Of a stretch of 36,997 bases of DNA, positions 25,119 through 34,152 are shown in pieces. Both the position numbers and the translations under genes were made by a program. This DNA comes from Treponema sp. (GTDB lineage Bacteria; Spirochaetota; Spirochaetia; Treponematales; Breznakiellaceae), in assembly GCA_031266175.1 (NCBI GenBank), contig JAISBN010000097.1, positions 1 to 36,997 on the forward strand, in the 5' to 3' direction. The first letter of the stretch is position 1, and every line of letters starts with the position of its first letter. The notes beneath the pieces are model-generated. The model did not search any database. It was not told the DNA's origin and worked only from the letters and a program-made list of their open reading frames with translations.

Positions 25119-26396
25119 TCAATGCAGCATCACCTGGCCGCCGGTAACGGGTACGGCCTGGCCTGTCTCGTATTCCTGTTCCACGATGTAGTAAATTGCC
25201 CGCATCACGTCCGGGCCTTCACAGCCCCGCCTCATGGGGACTTTGTTTTCGTAGTAGCTTTTTACGTCCGCCACGGTCCGGGCGCCTGCCACTTTGCCTG
25301 CGGCCAGGTACTGGACAAAAAGGCCCTTTTCCGGGTCCGCCCAAAGGGGACCGTCAAAAAAATTCCCCGGACAGATTGAGTTCACTTTGATATTGTACTC
25401 GATAAGTTCCAGGGCAAAGCTTTCCGTTAAGCCGATACCGCCGAATTTCCCCCCCGCATAGGCGCCGTTTTTGTTGGACCCCTCAAGGCCGCTCTTGGAA
25501 TTGATTTGGATAATGTCGGTTTTCCATTCCTGGGCGGTCAGGTGCTGAAGCCGCAAAAGGCGGCCCGCGAATTTGGCGATGATAAAATATCCCTCGTAGT
25601 TTACCTGGGTGGTAAACCGGAAGGACTTTAATTCCTGTTCCATCACGCTGCCCGCCTGGAGTACCCCGGCGTTGCTGATGCAGAGATCTACCCCCCCCGC
25701 CTGTTCGGCAATGGCGGCAAACATCGCCTCAACCGAATCTTCCCTGGTAACATCCGAGGCTACGGCGATGGCGGCGGTTCTTCCCTGGGCGGCGTTGATT
25801 TTTTTTGCCAGCGCCTCCGCTCCTTTCTGGTTTATGTCGGCGATAAAGACCAGCGCCCCCGACGCCGCCAGGCCCAGGCTGATCTGCTCGCCAAAGCCCT
25901 GGGCGCCGCCGGTAACCACCGCCGTACGGTTTTTTACCACCCCGGTCCTGCCCGCGGCGGTCAGGGCGGGGGGTACGGTTTCGGTGTCCCTCGCGGGGGG
26001 AATGATTTCTTCGATAAAGGAGTCGTCCAGCGATTCCCGGCGCTTCCGGGCGGCGTCAATATCCCGGTCGATCCAAAACACGCCCAGGGTTTCACTCCCC
26101 CGGTTAAGGACAATGCAGGAGGGCTGCTTTTTTATCATTTGGGAACGATCCGCGGCGGAGGGGGACATTTCGAATTCCCAGGCCGCATAGGCTTCGCTGA
26201 GCGCCTTGGCGGCCGCCTCTTCGTCAAAGCGCTCCCCGGCGCCGCTCTCTTCGCCGGAAAGCTTATAGGCCGATTCCAGATCGATAACCAGGGCGTTTTG
26301 GGAAACAGGACCCGGCGTTCCGGCGATTACAATCCGGGGTGTCCCGGATGCATTGATGCAAAGCCCCCGAACCAGGGGCGCTAAAATGGTGTTCAT
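25119..26396 (-). CDS. SrlD-like short-chain dehydrogenase with extra N-terminal domain
   Basis: A 425-residue protein, far longer than the 250-260 of a simple SDR. Residues about 155-425 are the dehydrogenase: TGGAQGFGEQISLGLA for NAD(P), the NAG motif in CISNAGVLQAG, catalytic Ser in INSKSG, and Tyr/Lys in AYAGGKFG. The INSKSG...AYxxxKFGGIGLT...VPxxRGC...TGQAVPVTGGQVM pattern closely follows sorbitol-6-phosphate 2-dehydrogenase (SrlD/GutD). Residues 1-150 are an unassigned alpha/beta region with SCIVLNRGSETLGVFWIDRD at the end. They recall the linker region of aldolase-SDR fusions such as RhaD-type bifunctional proteins. Last gene of the six-gene operon. Substrate probably a polyol or ketose, perhaps phosphorylated. 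Confidence 0.82.
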   Translation of the reverse strand: MNTILAPLVRGLCINASGTPRIVIAGTPGPVSQNALVIDLESAYKLSGEESGAGERFDEEAAAKALSEAYAAWEFEMSPSAADRSQMIKKQPSCIVLNRGSETLGVFWIDRDIDAARKRRESLDDSFIEEIIPPARDTETVPPALTAAGRTGVVKNRTAVVTGGAQGFGEQISLGLAASGALVFIADINQKGAEALAKKINAAQGRTAAIAVASDVTREDSVEAMFAAIAEQAGGVDLCISNAGVLQAGSVMEQELKSFRFTTQVNYEGYFIIAKFAGRLLRLQHLTAQEWKTDIIQINSKSGLEGSNKNGAYAGGKFGGIGLTESFALELIEYNIKVNSICPGNFFDGPLWADPEKGLFVQYLAAGKVAGARTVADVKSYYENKVPMRRGCEGPDVMRAIYYIVEQEYETGQAVPVTGGQVMLH

Positions 26397-26421
26397 GGGT
26401 AATCTTCCTTAATGCGGGGGT

Positions 26422-27777
26422 CTAGAGCGACCTGCCCTTGTTGAGTTCCTCGATACACTTTGGGACGGAAGCTTCCGGCTTAAAGAGATCAAAAGACCTG
26501 CCTGTCTTTGCATATAGTATAATTCTTTCTTTAAGAGGAAGCAAGGACAGGGGATTGGAAAAAGAAAAAATTCCCCAATTGCCGTCAACCGAGGCAAGGC
26601 GCTCGTGGGCGATAAGCGCCCAGGTGGTATCCACCAGATGCGGGCAGCCGAGTACTTCGGGACAGTTAAAAGACTGCCGGCTGGAATTGATGTCCACCCC
26701 GGAGATCTCCATAAAATCCCCGCGGGTACAGAACTGCCGGATCCGTTCCAGCTGGGCCGGAGTGTTCCGGGGGGGCATATAGGTAACGGCGCGGAATCCC
26801 AGGCGCTTGATTTCGTCAAACAGTTCGGGCAGAAAGTCATCCTCGAATTTTTCCGCCCTTTTATCCCCCGTGGGGGATTCGCCCACGTCCCCCAGATAAG
26901 AGTAGGCGGGGACGGCGTTGACGGAGAGGGCAAAGTCCACCGCCTGACCGGCGGGGATAAGTTCCTCCGGTCCGGGCTGGATAAAAAAGCCGGGGAGAAA
27001 CCCTGTCTTGAGGATCCCCAGTACATCATAAAGATAATGGGGATTTGCCGGATCGGAAAGGAATTTTTCCGGTTTGGCCCCGACGGCAATGTTGAGCTTT
27101 TTTTTAAGCCCCTCCGCCAAATCCGGCCCCCGGCCGTAACGCCGGATAATTTTATCTGCCGCCGCCGCCATGATATGCCGTTCGGTGATTTCCCCGCCCT
27201 TCCGGTATTGGGACTGCCGCACAATGTCGGTTTCAAAGTCGATCGTTTCAAAACCCGAATCCGCGAGGATCGTATTGGCCGCCGCCGTCATTTTTTTGGT
27301 CCGCCCAAGCCTGGCGGTCCTGATCGGCTCGAGGAAGGCCGCGGTTTTTTCCAGCGCGGTGGAGGGGATTCCCTGGATGGTGATATAGGCCGATCCGGCG
27401 GAATCGGGATTGTTGAGTTTCCGGGCCGCGAAGAAATTCCCCGCGGGGCCTTCGGTAAAGCTGACCCGCAGTTCGATCCCCGAACAGCCGCCTATGCCCA
27501 GAACGGCGCAGGCGGCGATCAGTTCCGGCGCGGCCGCGGCGGAGTCGTGGTCCACCGACCCCGCCGCCTCAAGGCCCGCTTCCCGGGCCTTGAGGGCCGC
27601 CATGGCCGGCGTATAGGGGCTAAAGCTATAAATTGTGTGGATGTGGTTGTTCACTTCGCCGGTACCGCCAGCTCCGGCCCGGACCGCGCCCTCCCTTACA
27701 CAGGAACGGAGGGCGTCAAGCCGCTCTTCCGGGGCAAGGACGGGATCGTTGATAACCTTTAACGGATCATTCATCAA
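26422..27777 (-). CDS. PHP-domain metal-dependent hydrolase
   Basis: A 451-residue PHP-superfamily protein, likely a metal-dependent phosphoesterase. Metal ligands are visible in motif I (NNHIHTIYSFSPYTP, His45 and His47), motif II (SVDHDS) and motif III (Glu in CSGIELRVSF). Later histidines (CPHLVDTTWALIAHE) could complete the site. Much of the protein beyond the PHP core is unfamiliar. The start is either TTG at 27777 or the next codon, ATG at 27774. GGGAG eight bases before the TTG favours the TTG, whereas the ATG would be eleven bases away. It starts four bases after the E1 stop, so it is co-transcribed, and it precedes the SrlD-like gene by 25 bases. A sugar phosphate or cyclic phosphate from the same pathway is a plausible substrate. 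Confidence 0.8.
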   Translation of the reverse strand: MMNDPLKVINDPVLAPEERLDALRSCVREGAVRAGAGGTGEVNNHIHTIYSFSPYTPAMAALKAREAGLEAAGSVDHDSAAAAPELIAACAVLGIGGCSGIELRVSFTEGPAGNFFAARKLNNPDSAGSAYITIQGIPSTALEKTAAFLEPIRTARLGRTKKMTAAANTILADSGFETIDFETDIVRQSQYRKGGEITERHIMAAAADKIIRRYGRGPDLAEGLKKKLNIAVGAKPEKFLSDPANPHYLYDVLGILKTGFLPGFFIQPGPEELIPAGQAVDFALSVNAVPAYSYLGDVGESPTGDKRAEKFEDDFLPELFDEIKRLGFRAVTYMPPRNTPAQLERIRQFCTRGDFMEISGVDINSSRQSFNCPEVLGCPHLVDTTWALIAHERLASVDGNWGIFSFSNPLSLLPLKERIILYAKTGRSFDLFKPEASVPKCIEELNKGRSL

Positions 27778-27780
27778 GGA

Positions 27781-30252
27781 CTATACTCCCATCCGGTTCC
27801 GCCGCATCAGATCCAGCGTGGTCTGCACCGTGCCGGGTTTGTAACCCGGCAGGGGCAGCACCCGTTCGTGGATGGCGTCAAGGATCCATCCGAGCTGGGG
27901 GAAATAGAGTTCTTCCATTTCCGCCGCCGGGGTGATCCAGTTCCGGCTGCCCACCACGGTAACCGGAGCGTCCAGGTAATCAAAGGCAAAGGTTCCGATA
28001 TTGCTCCCTATGGTGTGCATCACCGAACCCCGTTCCGCCGCGTCGGTAACAAGGACGATACGGCCGGTCTTTTTTACCGATTCCACAATCTTTTCATAGT
28101 TCAGGGGATTTACAAAACGAAGATCAATCACTTCCGCCTCAAGGCCAAAGTCCTTTTTCAGGGCGTCCGAAGCCTCAATTGCCCGGTAGAGGGTGGCGCC
28201 CAGCGTGGCGATGGTGATGTCCCTGCCCTGCCGCCGGACGGCGGGCTCCCCTTCGGGAATTTCATAGTACCCCTCGGGAACTCCGCCCTGTTCAAAACGT
28301 TCGCCCATGTCGTAAAGGAGCTGGCTTTCAAAGAACACCACCGGATCGGTTCCCCGAAGGGCCAGGTTCAGCATGCCCTTGGCGTCGTAGGGAGTGGCGG
28401 GGTAATAGGCTTTAAGGCCGGGAATGCAGGCCGCCAGGGCCGACCAGTCCTGACTATGCTGGGCGCCGTACTTGTTGCCCACCGACACCCGGACGGTAAG
28501 GGGCATTTTTAAAAGCCCCGCGGACATGGACTGCCACTTGGAGGCCTGGTTAAAAAGCTCGTCCCCGGAACGGCCCATGAAGTCGCAGTACATGAGTTCC
28601 ACCACCGCCCGGCCGCCCGAAAGGGCATAGCCTACCCCGGCGCCCACGATGGCCCCTTCGGAGATGGCGCTGTTAAAGAGCCGGGGATAGGGTACAAGTT
28701 CCGTAAGCCCCCGGTATACGGCAAAGGCGCCGCCCCAGTCCCGCACGTCTTCGCCCCAGCTGGACAGGGTCGGGTCCGTCGCGTAACAGTGGGCCATCGC
28801 CTCAAAGAGACCGTCCCTGAACTGGTAGACCTTGTTCTTCGAGAGGGGCTTCCCTTCGGCGTCAAGGCCGTACCGGGCCTTGGCGGCGGCGGCTTTGACC
28901 CTGGCGTTTTCGGCCAGGGGCTGGGAAAGTTCGGGGGGGCGATCGTCGAGTTTTTCGGTCTTTGTGTTGGAGAACATCACCGACTCGATAAACGCCCCGT
29001 CAAGCCGGGGGGAAACCGCGTCATTGGTCGCAAGCTTGACCACTTCCAGCAGCTTGGCGTTTACCCTGGCCCGCATGGCGTCCAGTTCGCTTTTGTCCGC
29101 CAGCTTGTTTTCGACCAGGTAATTCCCGTAACCGTCGATGGCGTCGATATCCTGCCAGAGTTTTAGTTCTTCGGGAGTCCGGTAGCTGGAGGAATCCGAA
29201 GGGGAGTGGCCCGAATAGCGGTAGGTGATAACATCCAAAAGCACCGGACCCCTTCCCTCAAGGAGGATCTTTTTTTTGCGGGCTATGGCGTCCGCCACCG
29301 CCAGAGGATTAAAACCGTCCACCCGCTCGGTGTGCATGTTTTCCTCATTCAATCCCGCTCCGATCCGGGCCACCGTACCGTACCCCATGGTTTCTCCCCG
29401 GGTCTGGCCGCCCATGCCGTAGAAGTTATCGAATACGTTGTAAAGTATGGGCGGAGCGCCCCCCGCTTCTTTCGGCCACAGTTTCCGGTACTGATCCATG
29501 GCGGCCACCACCATCGCTTCCCATACCGGTCCGCAGCCCATGGAACCGTCGCCGATATTGGCCGCCACGATACCGGGTTTTTTGTTGATCCGCTTGTAAA
29601 GCGCCGCCCCCGTGGCAATGTCCGCGGAACCGCCCACGATAGCGTTGTTGGGCATGGAACCAAAGGGAGTAAAGAAGGCGTGCATGGATCCCCCCAGGCC
29701 CCGGTTAAATCCCGCCCGGCGGGCAAAAATTTCGGCCAGGGTTCCGTAGAGCACAAAGTTTTCCGCCAGATCCCGGATACCCTCATAGGGTATCTTTTCC
29801 GCCGTCCCCAGGGTTTCGCCCCCCAGGAAGTTTTTCATGATTTCTTCCAGCCGTTTTTCGCCGGCGGCGTCCCGGGAAAGCTGCCACAGGGAGGAATAGC
29901 ATTTGGCGAGTATTTCGCCGTGGCTCCGGTGGCTGCCAAAGATACAGTCATCGGTGGTCAGGTTGATACATTCGCCCACCGCTGCCGATTCCTGGCCCAT
30001 GGAAAGATGCGCCGGCCCCTTGTGGTTATACTCAATTCCCTGCCAGGCCCCCTGGAGCTTAAAGGTATTAAGCATGGACTCGAATTCCCTAATCGTCACC
30101 ATGTCGTACCAAATCCGGACGAGCTTTTCCCGGCCGTAGAGTTCCGTCTCTTTTTTAATGTCACCCTTGTACTGATTAACCGGGATTTCCCCCAGCTTAA
30201 TCACTTCGCTTTTCCGTACATCCCTTGGATCAATGATCTGTGCCTTAGGCAT
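27781..30252 (-). CDS. 2-oxoacid (pyruvate/acetoin-type) dehydrogenase E1, alpha and beta subunits fused
   Basis: A thiamine-diphosphate E1 that decarboxylates a 2-oxo acid and passes the acyl group to lipoyl-E2. At 823 residues it joins both subunits. E1-alpha spans about 40-420, with the TPP motif running from GDG at 234-236 to YNVFDNFYG at 271-279, HRSHGEIL and [14 protein letters not shown] (phospho-loop region). E1-beta spans about 473-823, with [41 protein letters not shown] and a C-terminal [10 protein letters not shown] block. The fused order is less common than separate PdhA/PdhB or AcoA/AcoB. Whether it works on pyruvate, acetoin or a branched 2-oxo acid is not settled by sequence. 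GAGGAG seven bases before the ATG. The PHP gene follows after a few bases. Confidence 0.88.
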   Translation of the reverse strand: MPKAQIIDPRDVRKSEVIKLGEIPVNQYKGDIKKETELYGREKLVRIWYDMVTIREFESMLNTFKLQGAWQGIEYNHKGPAHLSMGQESAAVGECINLTTDDCIFGSHRSHGEILAKCYSSLWQLSRDAAGEKRLEEIMKNFLGGETLGTAEKIPYEGIRDLAENFVLYGTLAEIFARRAGFNRGLGGSMHAFFTPFGSMPNNAIVGGSADIATGAALYKRINKKPGIVAANIGDGSMGCGPVWEAMVVAAMDQYRKLWPKEAGGAPPILYNVFDNFYGMGGQTRGETMGYGTVARIGAGLNEENMHTERVDGFNPLAVADAIARKKKILLEGRGPVLLDVITYRYSGHSPSDSSSYRTPEELKLWQDIDAIDGYGNYLVENKLADKSELDAMRARVNAKLLEVVKLATNDAVSPRLDGAFIESVMFSNTKTEKLDDRPPELSQPLAENARVKAAAAKARYGLDAEGKPLSKNKVYQFRDGLFEAMAHCYATDPTLSSWGEDVRDWGGAFAVYRGLTELVPYPRLFNSAISEGAIVGAGVGYALSGGRAVVELMYCDFMGRSGDELFNQASKWQSMSAGLLKMPLTVRVSVGNKYGAQHSQDWSALAACIPGLKAYYPATPYDAKGMLNLALRGTDPVVFFESQLLYDMGERFEQGGVPEGYYEIPEGEPAVRRQGRDITIATLGATLYRAIEASDALKKDFGLEAEVIDLRFVNPLNYEKIVESVKKTGRIVLVTDAAERGSVMHTIGSNIGTFAFDYLDAPVTVVGSRNWITPAAEMEELYFPQLGWILDAIHERVLPLPGYKPGTVQTTLDLMRRNRMGV

Positions 30253-30267
30253 TTATTACTCCTCGTA

Positions 30268-31683
30268 TTACAATTCCCAAACCGCGTCGCGGATGAGTTC
30301 GCATACCGTGGGGTGGGGGAAGATAAGTTCCCGCACGTCCTCGATGCGCAGTTCCTGTTCAATCAGGGCAGCGCCGCCCCAGATAAATTCCGCCGCGTAG
30401 GAACCCACCGCGTGGATGCCCAGGATGCGCCGGTCCCCGGCGGAGGCAATCACCTTTACCGCCCCCTGGCCGGCAAAGGTATTTTCCACGGCAAAACGGC
30501 CCGAGACCCGCATGGGAAGGCTTGCCTTGAGGATGGCGATTCCCCCGGCATCCGCTTCCTGTTCGGTAATGCCCACCCCCGCCGCTTCGGGAATGCCGTA
30601 GACCGCCCAGGGCACGGCATTACTCCGCCACAGGCTGCTTCCTCCGGCCGCCGATCCGTCAAGGTACGCGGTAATGTCCGCCACGGCCACTTCCGCCATG
30701 CGGTACGCCGAGTGGGCAAGGAGGCTTTTCCCCGTCACGTCCCCCGCGGCCCATATACCGGGAATGTTGGTCCGCATCCGGTCGTTAACGGTAACGCCCC
30801 TGCGGGTAAGGTCCAGTCCCGCCGCCCCAGCGCCCCAGGTATCCAGTACGGGCCGCCGGCCCGCCGCCATAAGAACCAGGTCCGCCGCGGCCTCCGCTTT
30901 AACGCCTTCCTTGGTACGGTAGTTTACCGTGGCGCCGTTTATGCTTTCCACCTTGCAGCCCAGCTTAAAGTCCACCGTGCCGCCCCCGGCGGAACTTTTC
31001 ATGGCCCGGCGAAGAAGGGGGGACTGTTCCCTGTCCATGAAGGGAACGATTTCGTCCATCATTTCGATGACCGTTACCTCCGAACCAAGGCTGGAAAAGA
31101 GGCCCGCGAATTCCACGCCGATCACCCCTCCGCCGATGACGGCAAGCCGTTTCGGCGCCGCTTCTACGGAAAGAAGGCCCGTGGAATCCACAACCCCGAG
31201 CTGGCCGCTACTCCCCGGTATGGGCGGAAGGGCGGGGGCGGATCCGGCGCAGACCAGGATCGCCCGGCCCTCATGTTCCGCCGCCGTGCCGCCGCCGGGG
31301 GTAACCTTTACCCTGCCGGCCTTTGTTCCCGAAGGCGCCGCGAGGATCTCGCCCCGGCCGGAAACCACCTCCACGGCAAAGCGCTTCATCTGCCCCGCGA
31401 CGCCCTCCCGGAGTTTTCCGGTCACCTCGTTTTTCCATTTCTGCATCGCCTGCCAGTCGAAGGAAACATCCGGGGCTTTAACGCCGAACTTTTCCCCCTC
31501 CCTGGCGTGGACATAGTGCTTTGCCGAGTTAAGCAGGGTCTTGGTGGGAATGCAGCCCACGTTCAGGCAGGTTCCCCCCAGATACTTTTCTTCGATGAGC
31601 AGCACTTTTTTCTTTCCCTGCCCCAGCCGTTCCGCGGCAAGATACCCTCCGGGGCCTCCCCCGATGATGATGACGTCATACAT
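30268..31683 (-). CDS. lpdA: Dihydrolipoyl dehydrogenase (E3)
   Basis: E3 reoxidises the dihydrolipoyl group of E2 with NAD+. The 471-residue flavoprotein shows the FAD motif GGGPGGYLAAERL (8-20), the redox disulfide GGTCLNVGCIPTK (Cys39/Cys44), the NAD-binding GGGVIGVEFAGLFSSLGSEV, the second FAD block (IPGIWAAGDVTG) and the HPT-E motif (FPHPTVCELI) that forms the active-site base. An AAAGGGG eight to nine bases before the ATG supports the start. It lies 27 bases after E2 and 15 before E1, so all three subunits are made together. The symbol is by family; lpdA is the usual name. Confidence 0.95.
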   Translation of the reverse strand: MYDVIIIGGGPGGYLAAERLGQGKKKVLLIEEKYLGGTCLNVGCIPTKTLLNSAKHYVHAREGEKFGVKAPDVSFDWQAMQKWKNEVTGKLREGVAGQMKRFAVEVVSGRGEILAAPSGTKAGRVKVTPGGGTAAEHEGRAILVCAGSAPALPPIPGSSGQLGVVDSTGLLSVEAAPKRLAVIGGGVIGVEFAGLFSSLGSEVTVIEMMDEIVPFMDREQSPLLRRAMKSSAGGGTVDFKLGCKVESINGATVNYRTKEGVKAEAAADLVLMAAGRRPVLDTWGAGAAGLDLTRRGVTVNDRMRTNIPGIWAAGDVTGKSLLAHSAYRMAEVAVADITAYLDGSAAGGSSLWRSNAVPWAVYGIPEAAGVGITEQEADAGGIAILKASLPMRVSGRFAVENTFAGQGAVKVIASAGDRRILGIHAVGSYAAEFIWGGAALIEQELRIEDVRELIFPHPTVCELIRDAVWEL

Positions 31684-31710
31684 GTCGTAACCCCTTTATG
31701 GCAGGCAGCG

Positions 31711-33147
31711 TTAATTCGCCGCCAGCAACAGATCGATATCCGCCACCGCCCCGCAGAGGGCGCTGAGGAACCGGGCCGCAGGAGCGCCGTCCACGACCTG
31801 ATGATTGATGGTCAGACTGAAACCGATATGGGGGACGAAGGCAAACCCGCCGCCGGTTTCTTCCGCGGGCTTAAGCTCAATGCCGCAGACCCCCAGGATC
31901 GCCACTTCCGGAGCGTTGAGTACCGGGGTAAAGCCGGTAATCCCGAAGCTTCCCAGGTTGCTCACCGTAAAGGTGGAACCCGAAAGTTCTCCGGGCTTGA
32001 CGCTGCCGTCCTGGCAGGCGGCGGCAAGCCGTTTTGCCTCCAGGGAAATCCGCCGGAGCGAAAGCAGATCGGCGTTCCGGATCACCGGCACCATCAGGCC
32101 CCGGGGGGTGTCCACCGCCATGCCCAGGTGAATCCGTTCGTAGGTTTTCAGGGTGTCGCCGGTTTTGTGGGCGTTCATGTAGGGATACGCGGGAAGCACC
32201 CGGGACACGGCGTACAGGATCAGATCGTTCACGGTGATCCTGCCAAGTCCCAAATCCAGGCCGCCGGGGGCCGGGTTTTCGCCGGCCTTGAACCGTTTCC
32301 GCAGCTCCTGAAGCCGCGCCGCCGGCGCTCCGGCGTTAAGGGTAAACTGGGCGCTTTCCGTCAGGGAAGCAAGCATCCGGTCGGCAATCAGCTTGCGGAC
32401 GCCCTTAACCGGCGTTTCGGTAACCTTTTCCTCTCCGGACCCTTCCGGCCTTCCAGGAAATACGCCGGCGGCGGATCCCCTTGACCTGTCCAGGTCGGAA
32501 ACGGTAATCCGCCCGCCGATACCGGTACCGGCGGTATCCGCCGCGCCCGCGGGAGAAGCCGCCGGGGCGGAACGCGCCGTAGCGGAGCGCGCCGCGGCGG
32601 TCAGCGGCGGCCGGCCCGCCAGGGCGGTCCTGACATCCCGCTCGATAACCCGGCCGCCCGGGCCGGAACCGGCGATCTCCGCCGGGTCCAGCCCTTCCCG
32701 GACCGCCAGGTTCCGCGCCCGGGGAGAAACCCCCGCCCCCGCGGATGCGGGGGAACCCGCCGTCATCGGCGCCGCCGCGACCGGCGCGCCCGTACCTGCC
32801 GCCTCCGCCGTATCCGGGGCCGCCAAGGCCGCCGTATCCGAAGCGGCCGCGCCGCCGGCCTTGGCGGCCGGCGTATCCCCCGCCGGGACAGCGGCGCGCC
32901 AGTCCTCCCCGGCGGCGCCGATAACGGCGATGGGCTGAAGGACCGGCACGTCATCCCCGCCGGAACTCAGTATCTTAAGGACCTGTCCGTCCGCTCCGGC
33001 GGGAACCTCAAAAGTCGCCTTGTCGGTTTCCACCACACACAGGGTGGTATCCGCCGTGACCGCGTCACCTTCCCGGACCTTCCATTCCTGGATAATACAG
33101 GATTCCACCGTATTCCCCTGCCGGGGCATGATCAATACATGGGCCAT
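31711..33147 (-). CDS. Dihydrolipoamide acyltransferase (E2)
   Basis: E2 core of the 2-oxoacid dehydrogenase complex, transferring the acyl group from lipoate to CoA. Domains in order: lipoyl domain 1-78 with the lipoylated Lys43 (VVETDKATFEVPAG), an Ala/Pro/Gly-rich linker, an E3-binding domain around 137-172 (VSPRARNLAVREGLDPAEI), a second Ala-rich linker, then the catalytic domain from about 245, ending with the active-site INHQVVDGAPAARFL (His and Asp of HxxxDG). There is one lipoyl domain; length 478 is typical. GAGGAG lies about six bases before the ATG. The first structural gene after the regulator, 33 bases away. Confidence 0.93.
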   Translation of the reverse strand: MAHVLIMPRQGNTVESCIIQEWKVREGDAVTADTTLCVVETDKATFEVPAGADGQVLKILSSGGDDVPVLQPIAVIGAAGEDWRAAVPAGDTPAAKAGGAAASDTAALAAPDTAEAAGTGAPVAAAPMTAGSPASAGAGVSPRARNLAVREGLDPAEIAGSGPGGRVIERDVRTALAGRPPLTAAARSATARSAPAASPAGAADTAGTGIGGRITVSDLDRSRGSAAGVFPGRPEGSGEEKVTETPVKGVRKLIADRMLASLTESAQFTLNAGAPAARLQELRKRFKAGENPAPGGLDLGLGRITVNDLILYAVSRVLPAYPYMNAHKTGDTLKTYERIHLGMAVDTPRGLMVPVIRNADLLSLRRISLEAKRLAAACQDGSVKPGELSGSTFTVSNLGSFGITGFTPVLNAPEVAILGVCGIELKPAEETGGGFAFVPHIGFSLTINHQVVDGAPAARFLSALCGAVADIDLLLAAN

Positions 33148-33180
33148 ATACGCTCCTCTTTAATTCTCTCCATAATCATT

Positions 33181-33972
33181 CTAATTTTTCATTCCCGTCG
33201 TAACCGGCTGTCCGCCGGCCGCCCGCCGTATGGTGATTCCCGCTTCGGTTAATTCCTCCGCGGCGGCATCCGGCAAACCCCAGTCGGTGATGATCAGGTC
33301 CATTTTCCCCAGGGGAAGGACGCTGATAAATCCCGTTTTGCCGAACTTCCGGGAATCCGCCAGAAGTACGGTGGTTTCCGCGTGGGCCTTCATGGCTTTG
33401 ACGATTTCCGCCCCCTCCGGCAGATGGGTGGTCATCCCCCGGTCCAGGGTAAAGCCGTCGGTCCCCACAAAGGCGAGCCGCACGTTCAGGCGGCTGATGG
33501 TATCCAGGGCGATGGGCCCCACCAGGCTTTCGGTGGGACGGCGGAACTCGCCCCCGGTCATGGTGATTTGCAGCATGGGGTTCATCCGGGCATAGGAAAA
33601 AACCAGGGTGGAATTGGTAACGATGTGAACGTCCCGCTTGCCCTGGAGGTATTTGGCCGCCAGGGCGATGGTGGTTCCCGCCTCCAGCATGATCACGTCC
33701 CCGTCCCGGACCAGCTCCGCCGCCGCCCGGGCGATGGCGTCTTTTTCTTCCCGCCGGGCCTGCTGCCGTTCCAGAATATGCCGGTGAAAGGCCGGGGCCG
33801 CGCCCCCCCGGGTCCGGTTGAGCCAGCCCCGGTCCTCCAGGGTTTTTAAATCCCCCCGGATGGTTACCTCCGACAGCCCCAGCTCCTTTGCCATGGCGGT
33901 AACCGTCACCGAGCCGTCGGCGGAAAGCCTGTTCAGGATGATCCGTTCCCGGTCGTTCAGGGCCTCTGTCAA
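33181..33972 (-). CDS. DeoR-family transcriptional regulator
   Basis: A 263-residue regulator. Residues 1-58 are a DeoR-type winged helix-turn-helix (NDRERIILNRL, then TVTAMAKELGLSEVTIRGDL). The rest is the DeoR sensor domain, with ARAAAELVRDGDVIMLEAGT, VTNS and GTDGFTLDRGMTTHLPEGAE blocks, which binds a sugar phosphate. The start is a TTG at 33972. A strong GGGGGAGG four to five bases before it, and the lack of an in-frame ATG before residue 27, settle this. It heads the operon and probably controls it. Palindromic and repeated sites upstream are annotated separately. The inducer is likely a phosphorylated sugar or polyol from the pathway, which fits the SrlD-like gene at the other end. Confidence 0.9.
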   Translation of the reverse strand: MTEALNDRERIILNRLSADGSVTVTAMAKELGLSEVTIRGDLKTLEDRGWLNRTRGGAAPAFHRHILERQQARREEKDAIARAAAELVRDGDVIMLEAGTTIALAAKYLQGKRDVHIVTNSTLVFSYARMNPMLQITMTGGEFRRPTESLVGPIALDTISRLNVRLAFVGTDGFTLDRGMTTHLPEGAEIVKAMKAHAETTVLLADSRKFGKTGFISVLPLGKMDLIITDWGLPDAAAEELTEAGITIRRAAGGQPVTTGMKN

Positions 33973-33983
33973 AGTACCTCCCC

Positions 33984-33997
33984 CCGGCAGCTGCCGG
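33984..33997. promoter_or_regulatory. 14-bp perfect palindrome in the operon leader
   Basis: CCGGCAGCTGCCGG lies just upstream of the ribosome site of the DeoR gene. It could be an RNA hairpin or a protein site. Confidence 0.5.
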
Positions 33998-34011
33998 ACG
34001 CCTTCGATTTA

Positions 34012-34036
34012 CTTTCGGAAAACTTTCTTTTCGGTT
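34012..34036. promoter_or_regulatory. Candidate DeoR operator: repeated ACTTTC and TTTCGG
   Basis: The plus strand reads ACTTTCGG, then three bases on ACTTTC, then TTTTCGG. Direct repeats of TTTCGG and ACTTTC lie just downstream of the -10 box. DeoR-family proteins often bind TTTCG-like direct repeats. Inferred, not shown. Confidence 0.4.
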
Positions 34037-34039
34037 ATG

Positions 34040-34068
34040 AATTTATCATGTTTCAAAAAGAAATGCAA
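34040..34068 (-). promoter_or_regulatory. Promoter of the 2-oxoacid dehydrogenase operon
   Basis: Minus strand: -35 TTGCAT (34068-34063), 17-base spacer, -10 TAAATT (34045-34040). The start site would be near 34033, inside the candidate operator, about 60 bases before the TTG start codon. Confidence 0.5.
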
Positions 34069-34080
34069 GGGGATGAATGG

Positions 34081-34092
34081 CAATTCCGAATT
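34081..34092 (+). repeat. 12-bp inverted repeat, left copy (pair at 34789-34800)
   Basis: CAATTCCGAATT followed closely by AACCACG. The exact reverse complement of the 12-mer is at 34789-34800, and AACCACGGACC follows it inward there too, after seven A/T-rich bases. The pair brackets the unexplained region. Confidence 0.6.
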
Positions 34093-34128
34093 TAACCACG
34101 CGGAAAACACGGACCTGTTGTTTCAATT

Positions 34129-34152
34129 CCCTGCTTTTGTCCGTGTTGGTCC
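34129..34152 (+). repeat. 24-bp direct repeat, left copy (22/24 match at 34752-34775)
   Basis: The unit starts CCCTGCTTT and ends GTGTTGGTCC. The second copy, 623 bases downstream in the same orientation, differs at two bases. At the right copy its first part is the right arm of a hairpin (34754-34762). Confidence 0.75.

Noticed and set aside
29206-32484. A 1092-codon open frame on the plus strand opposite the dehydrogenase genes
   Set aside because: It is the antisense of E1, E3 and E2, whose motifs are unmistakable. High G+C keeps the opposite frame open. No family motif or ribosome site.
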